Of a stretch of 64,000 nucleotides of DNA, positions 18,880 to 32,900 are shown piece by piece. Source of the DNA: Sanderia malayensis (taxonomy: Eukaryota > Cnidaria > Scyphozoa > Semaeostomeae > Pelagiidae); NCBI GenBank assembly GCA_013076295.1, contig RQOL01000906.1, positions 5,456,001 through 5,520,000 of the forward strand. The letters run 5' to 3'. Each line of letters begins with the position of its first letter. The stretch's first letter is position 1. The position numbers were made by a program, and so were the translations under genes. A model generated the notes under the pieces. It saw only the letters and a program-made list of their open reading frames with translations, did not search any database and was not told the DNA's origin.

Positions 18880-20916
18880 TCAAACAGCACCGAAATCATA
18901 CCAGGACGTCTTCTTCCTAGCTTTTTCATGGTTGTTGCCAGCTGTTGCATTAGCATGCGTGCCATCACTTGTTGCACCACCAGACGCTGTATTATACTGA
19001 CCACGTTCAATCCGTGTCGTAGTTGAAACATCGTGTGGTCTTTGTCGATTAAAGTTACTAGTAGTACTAACATTAGATGTGTTTGACATGCCTCTTGATC
19101 TGATATCATTATTGTTGTTGTTGCCACTATAAGAGCCTCTTTGTTCCTTTCTGAGTGTTCGCTGATCAGCTTCAGGCAGCTCATTGGGAACTGCGGTGCC
19201 AGTTGGTTGGTAAAACAAGCTGTTTCTGGCCAGCATTGGTGACCTATTCGATGCTGACCCATCTGATCTCATATCATTCGATGAAGAGACGGTTGATCTT
19301 GGTGTTGTCGATTTCGTTGTGTTATTTGATGAGCTTGTCGTCGATACCTTTCTGTAACCCTGCGATGGATTCGTGACACTTCTATTCGCCTCTGATTGAA
19401 ATGATGTCTTGTGTACTTCTATTGGCTTGGCGTCTGTATACTTAAAACATATCATAGTCAAAAGTGATATTCGAAAAAAGCAAGAATAGAAGAACAAACT
19501 TTAGAGCAAAGGTAGGTAAACACAGTTGAACCTCGATGTGCAGTGAAGTGAAGATTGTGCAGTACTCTCAAAGATTTTCATTGGGGACCAACCGTTATCG
19601 AGGATTCAACTTGTGAAGGATTAAGCACAAGAAAGACAAGTCAAAAACGAAGGACAGAACAATGATAAACGTATTAAAGAGGAATGAGAGCAAAACGAAT
19701 AATCTAAAAATCACATACCACAACAATTTCGCCATCTTCTTGTGAAAGATTGCTGCCATCTCTAACGTGAACTGGTGTCTGTGTGATCAGCCTTTTAGTG
19801 ACACGAACTCGCTGTACAGGACTATTGCCTTCTTCGCCTCGATATCCAGTTACACTGAATGCAACCTCGTTCTGGCCGCTTACTGTTGATGGGTTGCTTG
19901 CTGTAAGAAAAACGGAGAATAATGCAAAAGAGAAAAAGAGCGGAGAACTATCAAGAAATAACTAATCAAAATAATAAAATGATAATAAAGTGTTTATAAT
20001 TCCAAAGTAAAGCCGCATACGACGATAAAGCGCGGTTGAAATAATATCCACGTATAAAAGTATATATTGGTGAGTTAAAGCAATAAATTTAAGATTCATT
20101 CATCATACCAGACGATTTCGTACTGCCCATGCTTTCTTTGCGCATGTGCGGCAGACTTAAATTGTCCTCATCGTGATCTGCAAGAGATATGTTTCTTCTC
20201 GTCTCGCCGTCAGATCGAGATTGTGCTTCGACCAACATACTGTGTGGTCTGTGAACATTAGTGCGAACAGGAACACGATAAATAGCCGAGGGAGCAATAA
20301 ACTCAGATCTAGGCCTTGCTCGTCTGCCTCCACTTTCGCTACCTAACAAAAATTGATAAAAAGAACTTATAATCCTCAATTAGAGACCAGATTTTGTATG
20401 AAAAAGATGACTGGCTGCAATGGAAAATATACAAATGCCCATAAAATAAAATGTTTGAACACATCGGCAAAATGTGTCTGTGAAAATTGGCCAAGGATAT
20501 GTAGAAAGGATAAGGCTGCAGTTACATATGTTAGATGACTTTGTAAGCCCCCTCGCATTAGCCCCCTCCAATGCCCCAATTTGAGGAATCATACCTGAAG
20601 ATGCTGGACTATCAGTTTGCAAAGCATAACCCTTTGGCCGTCGAAGAACATTAGGATCGGGTGAAGATGTGACGTCATTGATTTGATGAAGATCTTGCTT
20701 GCTTCGTGACAAGGCCGTTCTAATTGGTCCGAAAGAAGGGCTGAACGTGGCAGACGAATGCGTAGATGAAAGAACGGATGAATGGAGACTGTGCGCGTCA
20801 TCTCTTTCGTGTGATGGACTGAAACTGCTTGAATCTGATGTATCAGAAAAAAGGTCAGTACCATCAGGAGACCGTTGATGTTGTTGGTTTGTTCCATTTT
20901 TGTTGTCCTCTTTCTT
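18880..20916 (-). other. CCDC88: CCDC88 exons 59-62: disordered tail ending in a possible PDZ ligand
   Basis: Exons: 20916-20595, 20342-20109, 19900-19719, 19440-18880. The 432-residue tail is rich in Ser, Thr, Asn and Arg and has no coil. For the last exon I chose the acceptor TTTTAAG|TATACAG, because the nearer AG at ACAG|ACGCC would give an immediate stop in this phase. The protein ends Y-D-F-G-A-V. DAPLE proteins end in G-C-V, a known ligand of the Dishevelled PDZ domain. G-A-V is a similar hydrophobic C-terminus, so the tail may do the same. That step is inference. Confidence 0.75.
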
Positions 20917-23900
20917 CTGTTGGATGACAAAATAAAACAACATTAAACTGTAAGAGTCATTAATGGCAATTAAATGTAATGGTGATTAATGGCAGTTATA
21001 TACAATGCAATATTTAACAACAATCCGTACGCAGCGATGAAGTGATCACCTTCTTTCTTGTATTACAATGGCTACTCTTGACTAAAGTTGATGCGTGAAA
21101 AATAATTATATGAAAAATGTGGCACCAAAACTTTTCAAAGGATTCCTTTGCATTTGCAATTGTAGTGATAGGAGAGGATAGGTTGGCACAGTAATACAAT
21201 CAATAACGAACAGAGCTGAGCTAAATAATTCCACAGGAAAGAATGTCCCAGGACACAATACAAGGTAATAATTGAAGACTGTTCATCGCGGGCTACGTTG
21301 TGTATACAGCTTGCGTTGAATTTATAGGAAATTTAGATGAAATAACTGCACTTGGTTGAGGAATTATCAGCCAGCCTATACTCCCCTTTCTTAAAACACA
21401 CGTGAACATCTATCCGAGAGCCGCAAAGTAACATTGAATAGCAGGTAACAGGTGAAAAAGGATATAACGTATAGAAAGATAGATATAAAGAAAACATAAT
21501 GTATCAACATACTCCTGTTTTTTTCATCCCAGTTTTCTTCATAATTTTACGGGCACCCCGAACAAACAAATTCTTCCTGAAAATCAAAAACAAATTTAAT
21601 AGACACAAGTAAAAATGCCAAGAAAAACGACAAAAGACTGCATTGTTCAGAAATAATCAACTACAATATAATTTAAAAAGAGGACAGGATTCAGGTTGCT
21701 GGCATTGTACAAAAATGTAGGAGAAAAAAATCATAATTTTCTCATTTTATTGCAATAGTTGGATTATTGAAGATGACTATCAATTCACTATGTTCATGAC
21801 AAGTTTGAAAGGGTAGAAAAAGACTCACTTTTTAGGTCCTGTATTGGAATGATCGACTAATGCTTTATTTGCTGCATCCACTTTATCCATTAATTTTTCC
21901 TTCTCCCTCTCCAACATGTACAGTCGATCACTGTTAATAAAAAATCTCACCTTGATCATGATAATACTTCTGGCTAATAGTTTATGATGAAGATGATATT
22001 TTTGATTTCAAAGGATAATAATGCAAGGCGATGATGATTAACATTTTTGCACTTACGAAAATGCACGCTCATCTTCCAAAAACGTGTCTCGGCTTTCCAA
22101 AGTCTTCACAAGTAATTCTTGGTTCTGAGGACAGAAAAGAATAAGTTTCTTTCAGAAAATTTGATCCTAAAATTAAGCATGCGAATTATCTTTCTATGTC
22201 GAGAGACTGATTCGACGAACGCTGCTTCTGTTCCGCTTCTCGAATTCGACGAATTTTGAGTGATTGACACGATAAGTGAAAGAATACTGAGGTAGGATCA
22301 TGATAAGAGTGGATGACGTAGGATCATGCTGTAGAGAAATGACAGAGTAGAGAGGGCAGAAAGAAAGAAGATTAGAATTTTCGCATAATTGAATTGTACT
22401 ACAAGTTCAATTTTTCAACCCTTTTCATCTCTTTTGAAAAGAAAAAATCTAATCTTATTAAATTTATACTTTTTATTTCATATTGACAAACACACAAGGA
22501 TAAAATTATGAAAAAAGACCGCACCTGAGCAAGAAGCTTATTAACTTGATCCATCAAAGCTCGATTTTCTTCTTCGAGAGTACCATTCAGTTGCACGAGA
22601 ACCTAAACAAATAATCATATGTTTCAATGATTTAGTTCACTGAACAGATCGTTGTATCGTCATTCCATTTGATAAGGCTCGCAGAACATGCAACAATGTC
22701 TTACTAACCTCACAGCGGTGGGCGATTTTGGTAGCTGAAACATCCAAATCTTTGTAATGTTCCTTAGCCTCGTTCATATCCTCTTGGACAATCTCGTAAT
22801 CAGATCTAAGAAGATCGAGCTCACTTCTCAAAGACTCGTTTTCAGTCTGCAGTGATGCATTCTTCGCAGAAAGAGCCTCGTTCTGACCCATAACACGTGA
22901 TTTCTAATAAAAATGAAATAAAATAATCAAAAACAAAAATATCAAGTTAAGAATATAGGAAAAAGTTACACGAAATTCAGCCAAGACCGAGCCTCGTTCT
23001 ATTGGTTTGGTAACAGTTAAAGTATTCGAATTTTGGGTCAGTTGCTTTGCTTTTTACTTATTTTACATATGTTTCGGGTTAGACCATTGGGTAGTTGGAA
23101 ATGTCAAAACAAAAATGCCTAATATTTAGGGTTGTTTCATCAAATTCGACTGGATAAATACATAAGTAGGCATAAGCAGTATGACAACGAACCTAATTAC
23201 ACATGGTCATCTCGACGGTTAAATGAAGATAGGATTATTTAATGTCAGTAGTGTTACCTCCATTTTAAGGAGCTCGATTTGATCTTCGAACTCTTTCCTT
23301 TGGCCATCTTGATATTCACTGGCCTGAGGTGAGTGCGCATCGCTAAGAAAGAGAAGATTGCAAATCATAAATAAATATCAAATTGTATGGTTTGAGAGTT
23401 GAGAGAAGCTTTTGTGATTAAATGATCACGTGCGACTCAAAACTAAAGACGAGAAACATTGTGGAGAACAAAACATAGCCATGCCAGTGTGCGTTGAAGT
23501 GAATAATTCAACTCATTATGAACATTAATGTGCGAAGACAAGGTTAGTTGGTGTTATGTCAGCGGATGTGCATTAGATCAGGCCACATTAGATATGATGC
23601 TGCATAAGATGATGTTGCGTTAAATATGTTGCATTAATTAATGGGTAAGTTGTGTTAGTTGGATAGGTAACTGGAGCCAGCCAATTGTAATCAACCTTAA
23701 GTGAGCTGACTACAAATGGCATGAAAAGGTTAGCACTTTTTATCAGGTAATGTTAGTTGAGAAGGTAATGTTAGTTGTTATTTGAGAAGGACTATTATCT
23801 GCATCGAGCTAGAAGTTGATGAGACCGAGTATCAATTGTTTAACGTTGTTATTAATCGATAATTAGTACGAAAAAACTAATTGTTATAACTGATGGTAAG

Positions 23901-26900
23901 TTACTTTGTGCATTAATTAATGGAGTTAGTTGTTAAGTTTACGGGTATTGCTTTATGAACATTTCTAAACATCAGTGAAGGTGCAGAAGTGCATGACTCT
24001 ACCCATAGTCCATAACCTCTTTCTCATCCCATGTAAGATTATCCGTGAACCACAATAAAACATGAGCCACGGAACCCTCTTCCTTGCTTGGAGGGAAATA
24101 TTTTCCGCCAACTTCGACTGATGGTTGGAAATGAATTTAAAAAACCTTTACTTTAATGCTTAGACATACAATTGATATATTTGATGAGCTGTAGGCGCAC
24201 GTTTGATGTACAACTCCGTCCTGAAATTTGAATAAAATTAAGCAAAGATAACAAACTATCACACGAGATCACGATATTCATATTTCAAGAAATATGTTCA
24301 AACAGAGCTTGGGTGGACCAAAACACTAGCCTTAGTTTAGAAGGTCAAGAGAGTGCCTCAACATAATTTAATCATACTGCCTCAATTGCAAAAAGGGTTA
24401 TGCAAAAAGAAATACTGCATATAGGGGGAATAGATCCTCATCATATTGTAAAAACCTCACCTGGCTCGCTTGGTAAATTGTATTTTCTCTTTGATGGCTA
24501 TGGGACTTTCTGACGCAATTCTCTGTCGTAGTTCTTCTAACTGAGCTGCTAAATTATCTAATTCCTGAAATCAAAACAGATAGTTTTCCAGGGCATCATA
24601 ATTACAGGAACAGTAGCAAGCATTTGTATTCCATTAGTGCACCTAAATAGCCTTTTATAGTGATTGAAAGCATTGAAAATTGGTGTGTACCTCTTTCAAG
24701 CGCATTTCTTTCTTCTGAGATTCACTTAGACTGAAAAAGGATTATACGCGTTGACATCAAAACACGTGTACTAATTTACCTGCCCATTACATATCCATAG
24801 AATTGTACAACGATTATCATAAGAAGATAAAAACCAAGTCACCTTTTTTCGAGGCTTGCAATCTTCTCTTTTCTCAAACCAAGTTCATTCGCAAGATTAT
24901 GGTTTTTACTAACAGCTTCTTCAAGCTGTGATTTCAATGACGTAATTCTGCCTACTTTTTGTTTGATAGATCCTTTTGCTCTATTCAAATCCGACGACAC
25001 CCCTTCGTATCTAGAAGATACAATCACAGAATGAGACAAAAGACGGTGAGAGCCAAAAACTAAAATTGACCATACAACAGAATTTGAGAGCTCAAATTTA
25101 TCCATACTTCAAACATGCTTCTAATACACATGCAGACAAGCTTTTCTGTATACACACTTCAAGTAGACCCCGATAATTCGAAATCTCGCCAACTTGAGAA
25201 AAATCATTAGTTACCTTTGCAGAAGTGGAATGATTAATGTATAATTAAAACAATAAATACGGTTAACTGACCTTGTTTCCAATTGCAAAGTATCTTTTTC
25301 GTAACTTTCGAGATTCTCGCGTAGGTATTTAATTTGACTGTTTTTCTCGTTAAGAATGTGATTCATTTTGTCACTATCTGTTTTAGTCAATTGCAATTCT
25401 TGAATTCTACAAAAGCAATCGGCAATTCATAACATTACCCTATTCTTTGCTTTATCAGATAGCTATGTGCTTCCAACGATTTCATAGAGGGAATCAGAAA
25501 TGAAAATCATACCTTCTTTCTAAATCTGATATAACTCCGTCCTTCTCTTGAATTGTCAATTTCAGTTTATGTTTCTCTGTAGATCCTTCACTTAACCTGC
25601 AATGGAAATTATCACCAAAACAATATAAAAACAATTAGCGTTATAGACAAAGTAATAGTTGGCTAAGTCGTAATGTGGAGCAATAGGAGTAATATGTTTA
25701 TTCAGTTGCCCTAGATGTACAAACAAGTTGTTGTGGCGCAAATAGCAACAAAATAGTCATACACATATTCACTGGCATTCCATTTTGAGTCAGCATAAGG
25801 CCCAACGCGTTCACTATTTCTGTTCGCAAAGAAGGGCTTGATGAAGAATCGATAAACCCCTAAAGTTTGTGATTGGGAATATTGTACTCTCTTAGGAACA
25901 TATTTTGTACCAGCAGTGATTTAGGCCAGTGCGTAAACCGATACATTTCAAGAAGCTATGTTGGTAAACATAAATGTTGAATTTAATTACCTCTTCTGCA
26001 GATTTTCCAATCTCTCGTCCTTCTCTTTACTTGTTTCCAAGGCAACTGCTTCGATTGTAGCTGCTGACGATTCCAATGACGCGATTCTGAAAGACCAATC
26101 AATCAACCATCATAATAAGAATCGAATTACTCGTTACAAGATCACAAAATCCAAACGCAATACTGGGTACATCTATATTCTCGAAAATGGGTCGATAGTT
26201 GGCTAATTTGAAAGGTGAAAAAATTCAAAATGGAAGATGGTTACTTCATTATATTAAGGTTTCGTCATACAGGAACTCCAATGTAAAGGTTAAACATTGA
26301 AACCAAAGATAGATTAAATAGGGATGTAGCAGTCTTTATACAATCTACTATTTCTAAACAGAACACCATTGGTATCTGAATATCATATCTACTTTGGCAA
26401 AGTGTCCAATTCATAGAACAATATCACATAGAAACGAACCAACTTTGCAAGGTCTCAAAAACACTGTCAATTCTAAGAAGATGTCCGCCTTACCATTACC
26501 AGATTGAAACACGATGTAATCTTGAATAAAATAATCTGTGACCTTCTGAGCCACAAGGATCATCTATGTATTTCAGAATGAAGAGAAAGAGCTAACCTGT
26601 TTCGCAAATTGTTGATAACAAAATCCTTTTCCTTCATGATTTCAGCAGCTTTGCTTTTGTTATCATCAGAAATTGTCAAATGATTGATTCTAAGAAAAAA
26701 AGCAGACAAATCCAACAACGGTGTGAATTAGCCTTGAACATAACTATACGGCTGGCATGCTACAAATTAGAATTTAATGCCAACATAGTTATTTCTCCCA
26801 CTTTAGTCCAGTGTGATCAACCGATAAATGATATAAAATGAGGTAATGAAGATGAAGGGGGAAACAGAGGCTCGAGGTCCAACGCAGAAACAACTTTACC

Positions 26901-29900
26901 TCCTAGGAAGCTGTCACTCCATGTTGTTCAATAATGAGTTACGGGGATTTTCAAGGGGGTAAATGTAAGTGAGGTAATGCACACACCTGGTTTCAAGCTC
27001 GCTTAGATCTTTTTCTCGTTCCATGATAGCAGATTCAAGTTCGTCAATCCTGAATGACAAATGGCGGAAAAATAAAGTTGATAGTTGCGCAAAAGATTCA
27101 ACATCTAATCTAAAAAATTAACAAAGATGACGTGAAAAACTTCTATAGAGCCTCACTTGGATTTCTGCCTCGTAATGATCCTTTCCTTCGAAAGTAACTG
27201 GTCTGAGTTTACCTCGTTTCTAAAAAGATCAAAGAAAGTAGTCAACCAAATTAAAGTGAGCGTTGTAAGTACTAATCCAACAATAAAAACCCTGACTACA
27301 TTACATTATCGAGCTCTCTAAAATGGTTAAGAAACTTTGGAATATATAAAGATAATGATTGATGAAAACATGGCCTACTTGTCTTCTTCGGCTTGCAACA
27401 GTCTCTCAAGCTCCCTGTATTTTTCTTCTTGCTTTTTCAGACTATGATTTAATTTGTTATTCAGACTGAGAGTCTCGTCAAGCCTGCAAAACAAAACCAA
27501 TGTCACCATCAGAGATTAACCAATACAAACCATTATCACATGTTTGATTGAATGAGAATGAAAACTGATTGGATGGTTCAAAATTCAAAGTTATTGGTTG
27601 ATACAGGCATGAATATTGAAATCAATTTCAAATTCTTGTTGGTGGAATAATGGTACATATTTGATAAAGAACTCAACAATACCTTTGTTGCAAACTTGAA
27701 AGCTGCGCTTCCAATTGAGAATTATCATCTCTCATTCTTATTGTATTCTTTCCTTCATCGTTAACTCTGAAAATGAAATAGCAAATTGGTGAAACAATTT
27801 TTCCATTCTTTCGGAAAGGGAGATCGAGTATAAAAATGGTTTCATTTACTTTTTGTTCAACTCTTTAATTTTCTCTTCTGATAACTGAACCAAACTACGC
27901 AGTTGTCTATTTTCTTTGTAAGTGTTCTGAAGTTCCGTTATTCTTCAAAATAGCAAGAGAAAACTATATCAGTTATTGTTACCCCAAAGAATCAATAAAT
28001 CTAGTTAGTAGACAATAAAACAAAGTTAAATAACAAGGGGATGAGAGTACCCTCGCTATAAAATAGATAAAAAAAGAGTATTATAAAAAAGATGTAATAA
28101 AAGAATATTACATTACACAAACAAAACAACAGAAATCATTTGCAATAAAGCGAAATAGTTTTGTAACGAATAAACGACAGAGTAGAGTTGACTGATAGAT
28201 CCAGTAGACAATAAGCAAAATTTAGGATGCTTAAATAAATGAATACCTTGCTTCGAGATCTTTTATCTTTTCATCTTTTTCGTCGTTGGTTAAATCGAGT
28301 TTCCTGAACTGCGTCATTGTACCCTCCAACCTGGAGAAATGGAAAGATAGAAATTTAGACAGAACCAATGATACGAATTGAAATATGATTGATAACCGTC
28401 TATTTGATCGCATGTGAGTAAATAACTGTCCCATGTGTCGAACAAATAAAGTTCAATCAGTGATACCCATTACATACCTTTGTTGTAAGTCTTGAATCTT
28501 CGAATCTTTGTGCTTAGTGTCTGAAGAAACATCTTCAAGTCTGGGAAGAAAAAGATAATATCTCTTATCTGCCAATGATTAATATATATTTGTGATTAGC
28601 ATTTCAATGTCAAGAATTAGAACGAATCAACTGCTCGAGCAATCAAGGCTTCGATTAATCAAGGGAGAAAACTTCAAACCAGGCAAATCTAAAGTAACGT
28701 GAAATGGGGAGAGAATAAAATATTGTTACAACATCAAGGAATGCCAGTTAAACAGTAATCAAATTATCGAAGTGCAACTAGTATTATATTACAAAATTAA
28801 CAATGGAATGGAATTCAACGTTTGTGTGATCGAATATCTATAGTACTTAAATGATTTCGATTATCAAAAAATGTCTGATTAACATACCTTGATTCTAAAC
28901 TCATGATTTTCTCTTCTCTTCTTCGAATGCTCAGTTGCCTTTTTACTTTCACATCCATCAACTCATCTACCCTAAAATAAAATAAATAATAAATAATTAT
29001 TATTGATAACAATGTCTAAAACAGAGCTTGTGGTACATTAATCAACGGTACTTCCCGGGGTATGGAAACATGCGCACAAATTTCTAAAAAGATAACGTTG
29101 TGCAACAATTCAAGGTATCATATGACAATGAAACAACTTACTGTCTTCTCAAATCCTGAATTGTCGAAGTTGAATTCTTCTCAAGTGAAGTTCGCAGCTG
29201 ATCGGACCTATGCAATGCATCTTCGACATCGTGAATTCTGTTGAAAGAAATAGAATCAGATTCTATCTGATTTACACAGAGCTGAAAACTAAAAAACATT
29301 ACTTGATAATGCGAAAACGAGAAATTACAAATACCCCACTTCTTCTATAAATATCGAGAACGTTTATCCTTCACTTATATAAGCTGCACTGACAAATATT
29401 GAATAATGTAGACAAAGAATTACTTTGTTTGTAGAACAGAGATTCGCTCATCTTTTTGATGAACTTGGTGATTTAAACGATCATTGATATGTACAACATC
29501 TTCCAAGTCGTTAATTCTGAGAAGAAGAGCATTATCAAAAACTGCAGTATTATCAATAAAAAAATTCGATGTCTAGGGCGCAGTTGTTATTGCCTGATTG
29601 GCGGGAAGAGACGCACTTAGATCCATAATAAAAAATACAAAATGATACAGGTATGGGGGATACGTCATCGATATTGTAAACAAGGCTTCAACTGCCAACC
29701 CCGTCTCCGACGCAATGGACGTATTAAGACGATACACTATAAAGATTACTATTATATGAGCGTTAGCGAGAGATATACCTCTCTTCCAAACCAAGTATCT
29801 TGTCTTCTTTCTGTTTCATATTGTCTTTAAGTCTTTCGTTGATCCGTTGCAGATCACTAAGTGCGTTGACCCTGTAAATTTAAAACATGCAGCAGCTCAC

Positions 29901-32900
29901 TATCATTTACCATCAAAAAGCTTATCCTTCAGAAGCAAACTAAAGTACTTTGTTCTTTGAAACATCTTGATAAATTTACGACGTTTCCAATGTAAACTAT
30001 TTATTAAGTCAAACAGTGATAAGAACCATTATCTACTTCTCATTGACTTATAAATTAACTGCACTAAGTGCAGCCATTACTAAATTTACAAAATTGACTA
30101 TCTTTGCATCAGCTGCAATGTGGCCATAGCCAACAAAGAAGAAACAAAATTGGAGCTTACTGTTCTTCTAGAGATGTGATTCTCTCATCTTTCTGACTCA
30201 AGAAGACCGTTAACTTGTTTCTCTGGCTCTGCAGTTCATTCAACTCTTCAATCCTTAAAATGGAACATTCGTGTATAATAACATCACATCAAGCGTACGT
30301 GTCTACTAGAATACTGATACAATGATATTCAAAAATAAATACTGAATTATACAGTAGAAGTGTGTTCAACTGAAAGTGAATAATATCTTAAAGTTATCTT
30401 AGTTATACGTTGAAACGTGTTATACATGGCACATGAGAAGTCGACACTCGGCCTCTTTGCACCAAGATTTTATTATGATAAATCCATGAAAACAGGAGCA
30501 TACCTTTCTTCATCGTGTTCCAATTGCTCTTCTTTGAGTTTCAGATTATGAGTCAGTCTCCTCAGTTTTATTTCTGTCATCTCCAAACTGTCATAATACA
30601 AAATAGAATAAAATAGTAAACTTTAAGGTCAACAAATTCCACAAGCATACCGTAAAACTCTTCACTCGTCGACATCAAGTTCCCTCTTAATCTCTTTTTC
30701 ATCATGAATTATTTTATGAAGGCTTCATGCAGGCCTTTAACCACTCAAGCCCCAAATAACCCAAAAAATGACTACTTCGCATGTGTACTCGATAACGTAG
30801 GTTGAGCTGTAGCAAACACGATAACTTACTCATTTTCTAACTGGGTAATTTTGTTTTCTTTCTCGTCAACAGTCTGTTGCTGTGATAAAATCTTCTTTTC
30901 CTTAGCTGCAAGTAGCCTGCTCAGTTTACCTTGATCAGCCATTGAATCTTCCATCTCAACCAGGCTAAAAATCAAAGATAAGTTCGAATCATTACTCATA
31001 CCAAAGATGGAATAACGGTTCAATGTTTGGTCCAGGCAAACAACTTCATGGGGGTCGGCTGCCTGGCAACTCCAAAGATTTAATAAACTTTTTTCAATAA
31101 GAAATAAGAAATTTGATTTCATAAAGGTTTAATGGGCTTTTATAAATATCTTATAAATTTTTAATAATCATTATTATGGAATTAAATAGGACAAAGAACG
31201 ACTGGTTAATAAAATCTTAGAAGATGCAGTCTTCTCTGTTACACCACTATAAGATACATCGTTAACTTAATTCACATTATCACCCCATCATGTTCCACCT
31301 TTCCCCTTTGGCTACATCCACTCGATAACAGGAAGAGCTGGCACATTAACTACTGTCTTTTCAGGACCAGCTTCAAATTAACAACCCAATAATCTGACAT
31401 TTCTTGATAAATACTGCAAAGAGATCTCCGATTCTCTAAGCACATTCTCAAAGTATAATAGTCCAGTGAACAATAAAATCGATAAGCATCGAAATGTACC
31501 TTTTCTCCAGTGTAAGATATCGTTCTTCCTTTTGTCCTGCGGTCAATTCGAGTCTTCGTACCTGAGCATTTAACTCATCAATGCTAAAAGAAATAAATAA
31601 TAACAAATAATTATCACAAATCATACTTGGGTATTTCAAAACAGCAGTCAGTTGAATTTAACGGTTTTGAATATCTCATTGATGGTAATGGTTAAAAAAG
31701 ATTCCATAATATGAAATTATAAAACTTACTCAGCTTGAAGCTCTGTGATTTTATTATTCTTATCTTCAATCGCAGTCGCTAGTTTCTCCTTCTGTCCAGA
31801 CGAATCTTCCAGGTTTTCCAATCTGCAAAAATTAACAAGTTATAGCTTGGCATAAGTAACAAATAACAAATAACAAATAACGTATAGGAAAACGACTATC
31901 GATGTTGCAAACTTCCCGCTATAACAAATAAGACCATGGGCACCTCAAACAGCATGGAACAATTTCCTGACAGTTTGACAAACCCCTGGTATTTGGAAGC
32001 TATGAAAAACCTTGCTAAAAACCTTGGTGATTCTTGTTCGCAATAAATTCGCAATAAATAACCACACTAGTGACTTACTTTTTCTCTAGTTGTTGAATTT
32101 TCTCTTCCTTTAGTTCTGAGTTTCGCTGATATTTCTTCATATTTGATGTCGTTTCTTCGAGACTAGAAAAGTCCAGTTGATTAATTCAACAATAGATTAA
32201 ATACATTGATTATATTATTAAATTTACAGTGCTCTGCAGATCATCAAACACTACGTTTTAACAGCCTTTCAATCTTACCTGGTTTCGAGGCTCAGTATGT
32301 CGTCTGCCTTCTTTTGCAATCTCTTCGTCAAAACTTCCACCTTATCTTCATTATTGGAGCTTTCTTCAAATTTAGACAATCTAAAACAAAGCAAAGAAAG
32401 ATTACCTGCGCCATATAACATCTCATATTCAGACATTAGGCCAGTACGATAAGTATTACTAGTTCCTGTAATATGTCTTCTATATACAGTAGAATCGCGA
32501 CATAACAACACGTAAAGGATATCAACAAACAGGTTTTGATATTAGAAGTTCATTAAACCGAGATTAAGTCAGACTTTCAGTTCAAAAGATCGAATGTTTA
32601 GCTTGTTATTTCAGAATCTTCAATCCACAAAAGGGACGTTTGTCAGATCAATACTGCACTGTAATGCAATAGAAACATTAATGCTGATCGAGATATAAGC
32701 TACGTACTCATCTTCCAACGCTTGGATTCTATCATCTTTGGCTCGGTTGCTGCTCTTCAGCTTGTTATTCAATGAAATAATCTCCTCCATTCTAATAAAG
32801 AAAAAAGCAGGGTCTTTAAAGAATAGTTTCAAATAAGCTCAATCTCAAATGGAGTCTTCAAATGGAGATCCAATAATCAACATATGAAGCTCTGTTTTGA

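Noticed and set aside
19425..19440. Acceptor ACAG|ACGCC for the last CCDC88 exon
   Set aside because: In the phase delivered by the previous exon it gives a stop within five codons. The TTTTAAG acceptor six codons' distance or less upstream keeps the known frame open to Y-D-F-G-A-V.
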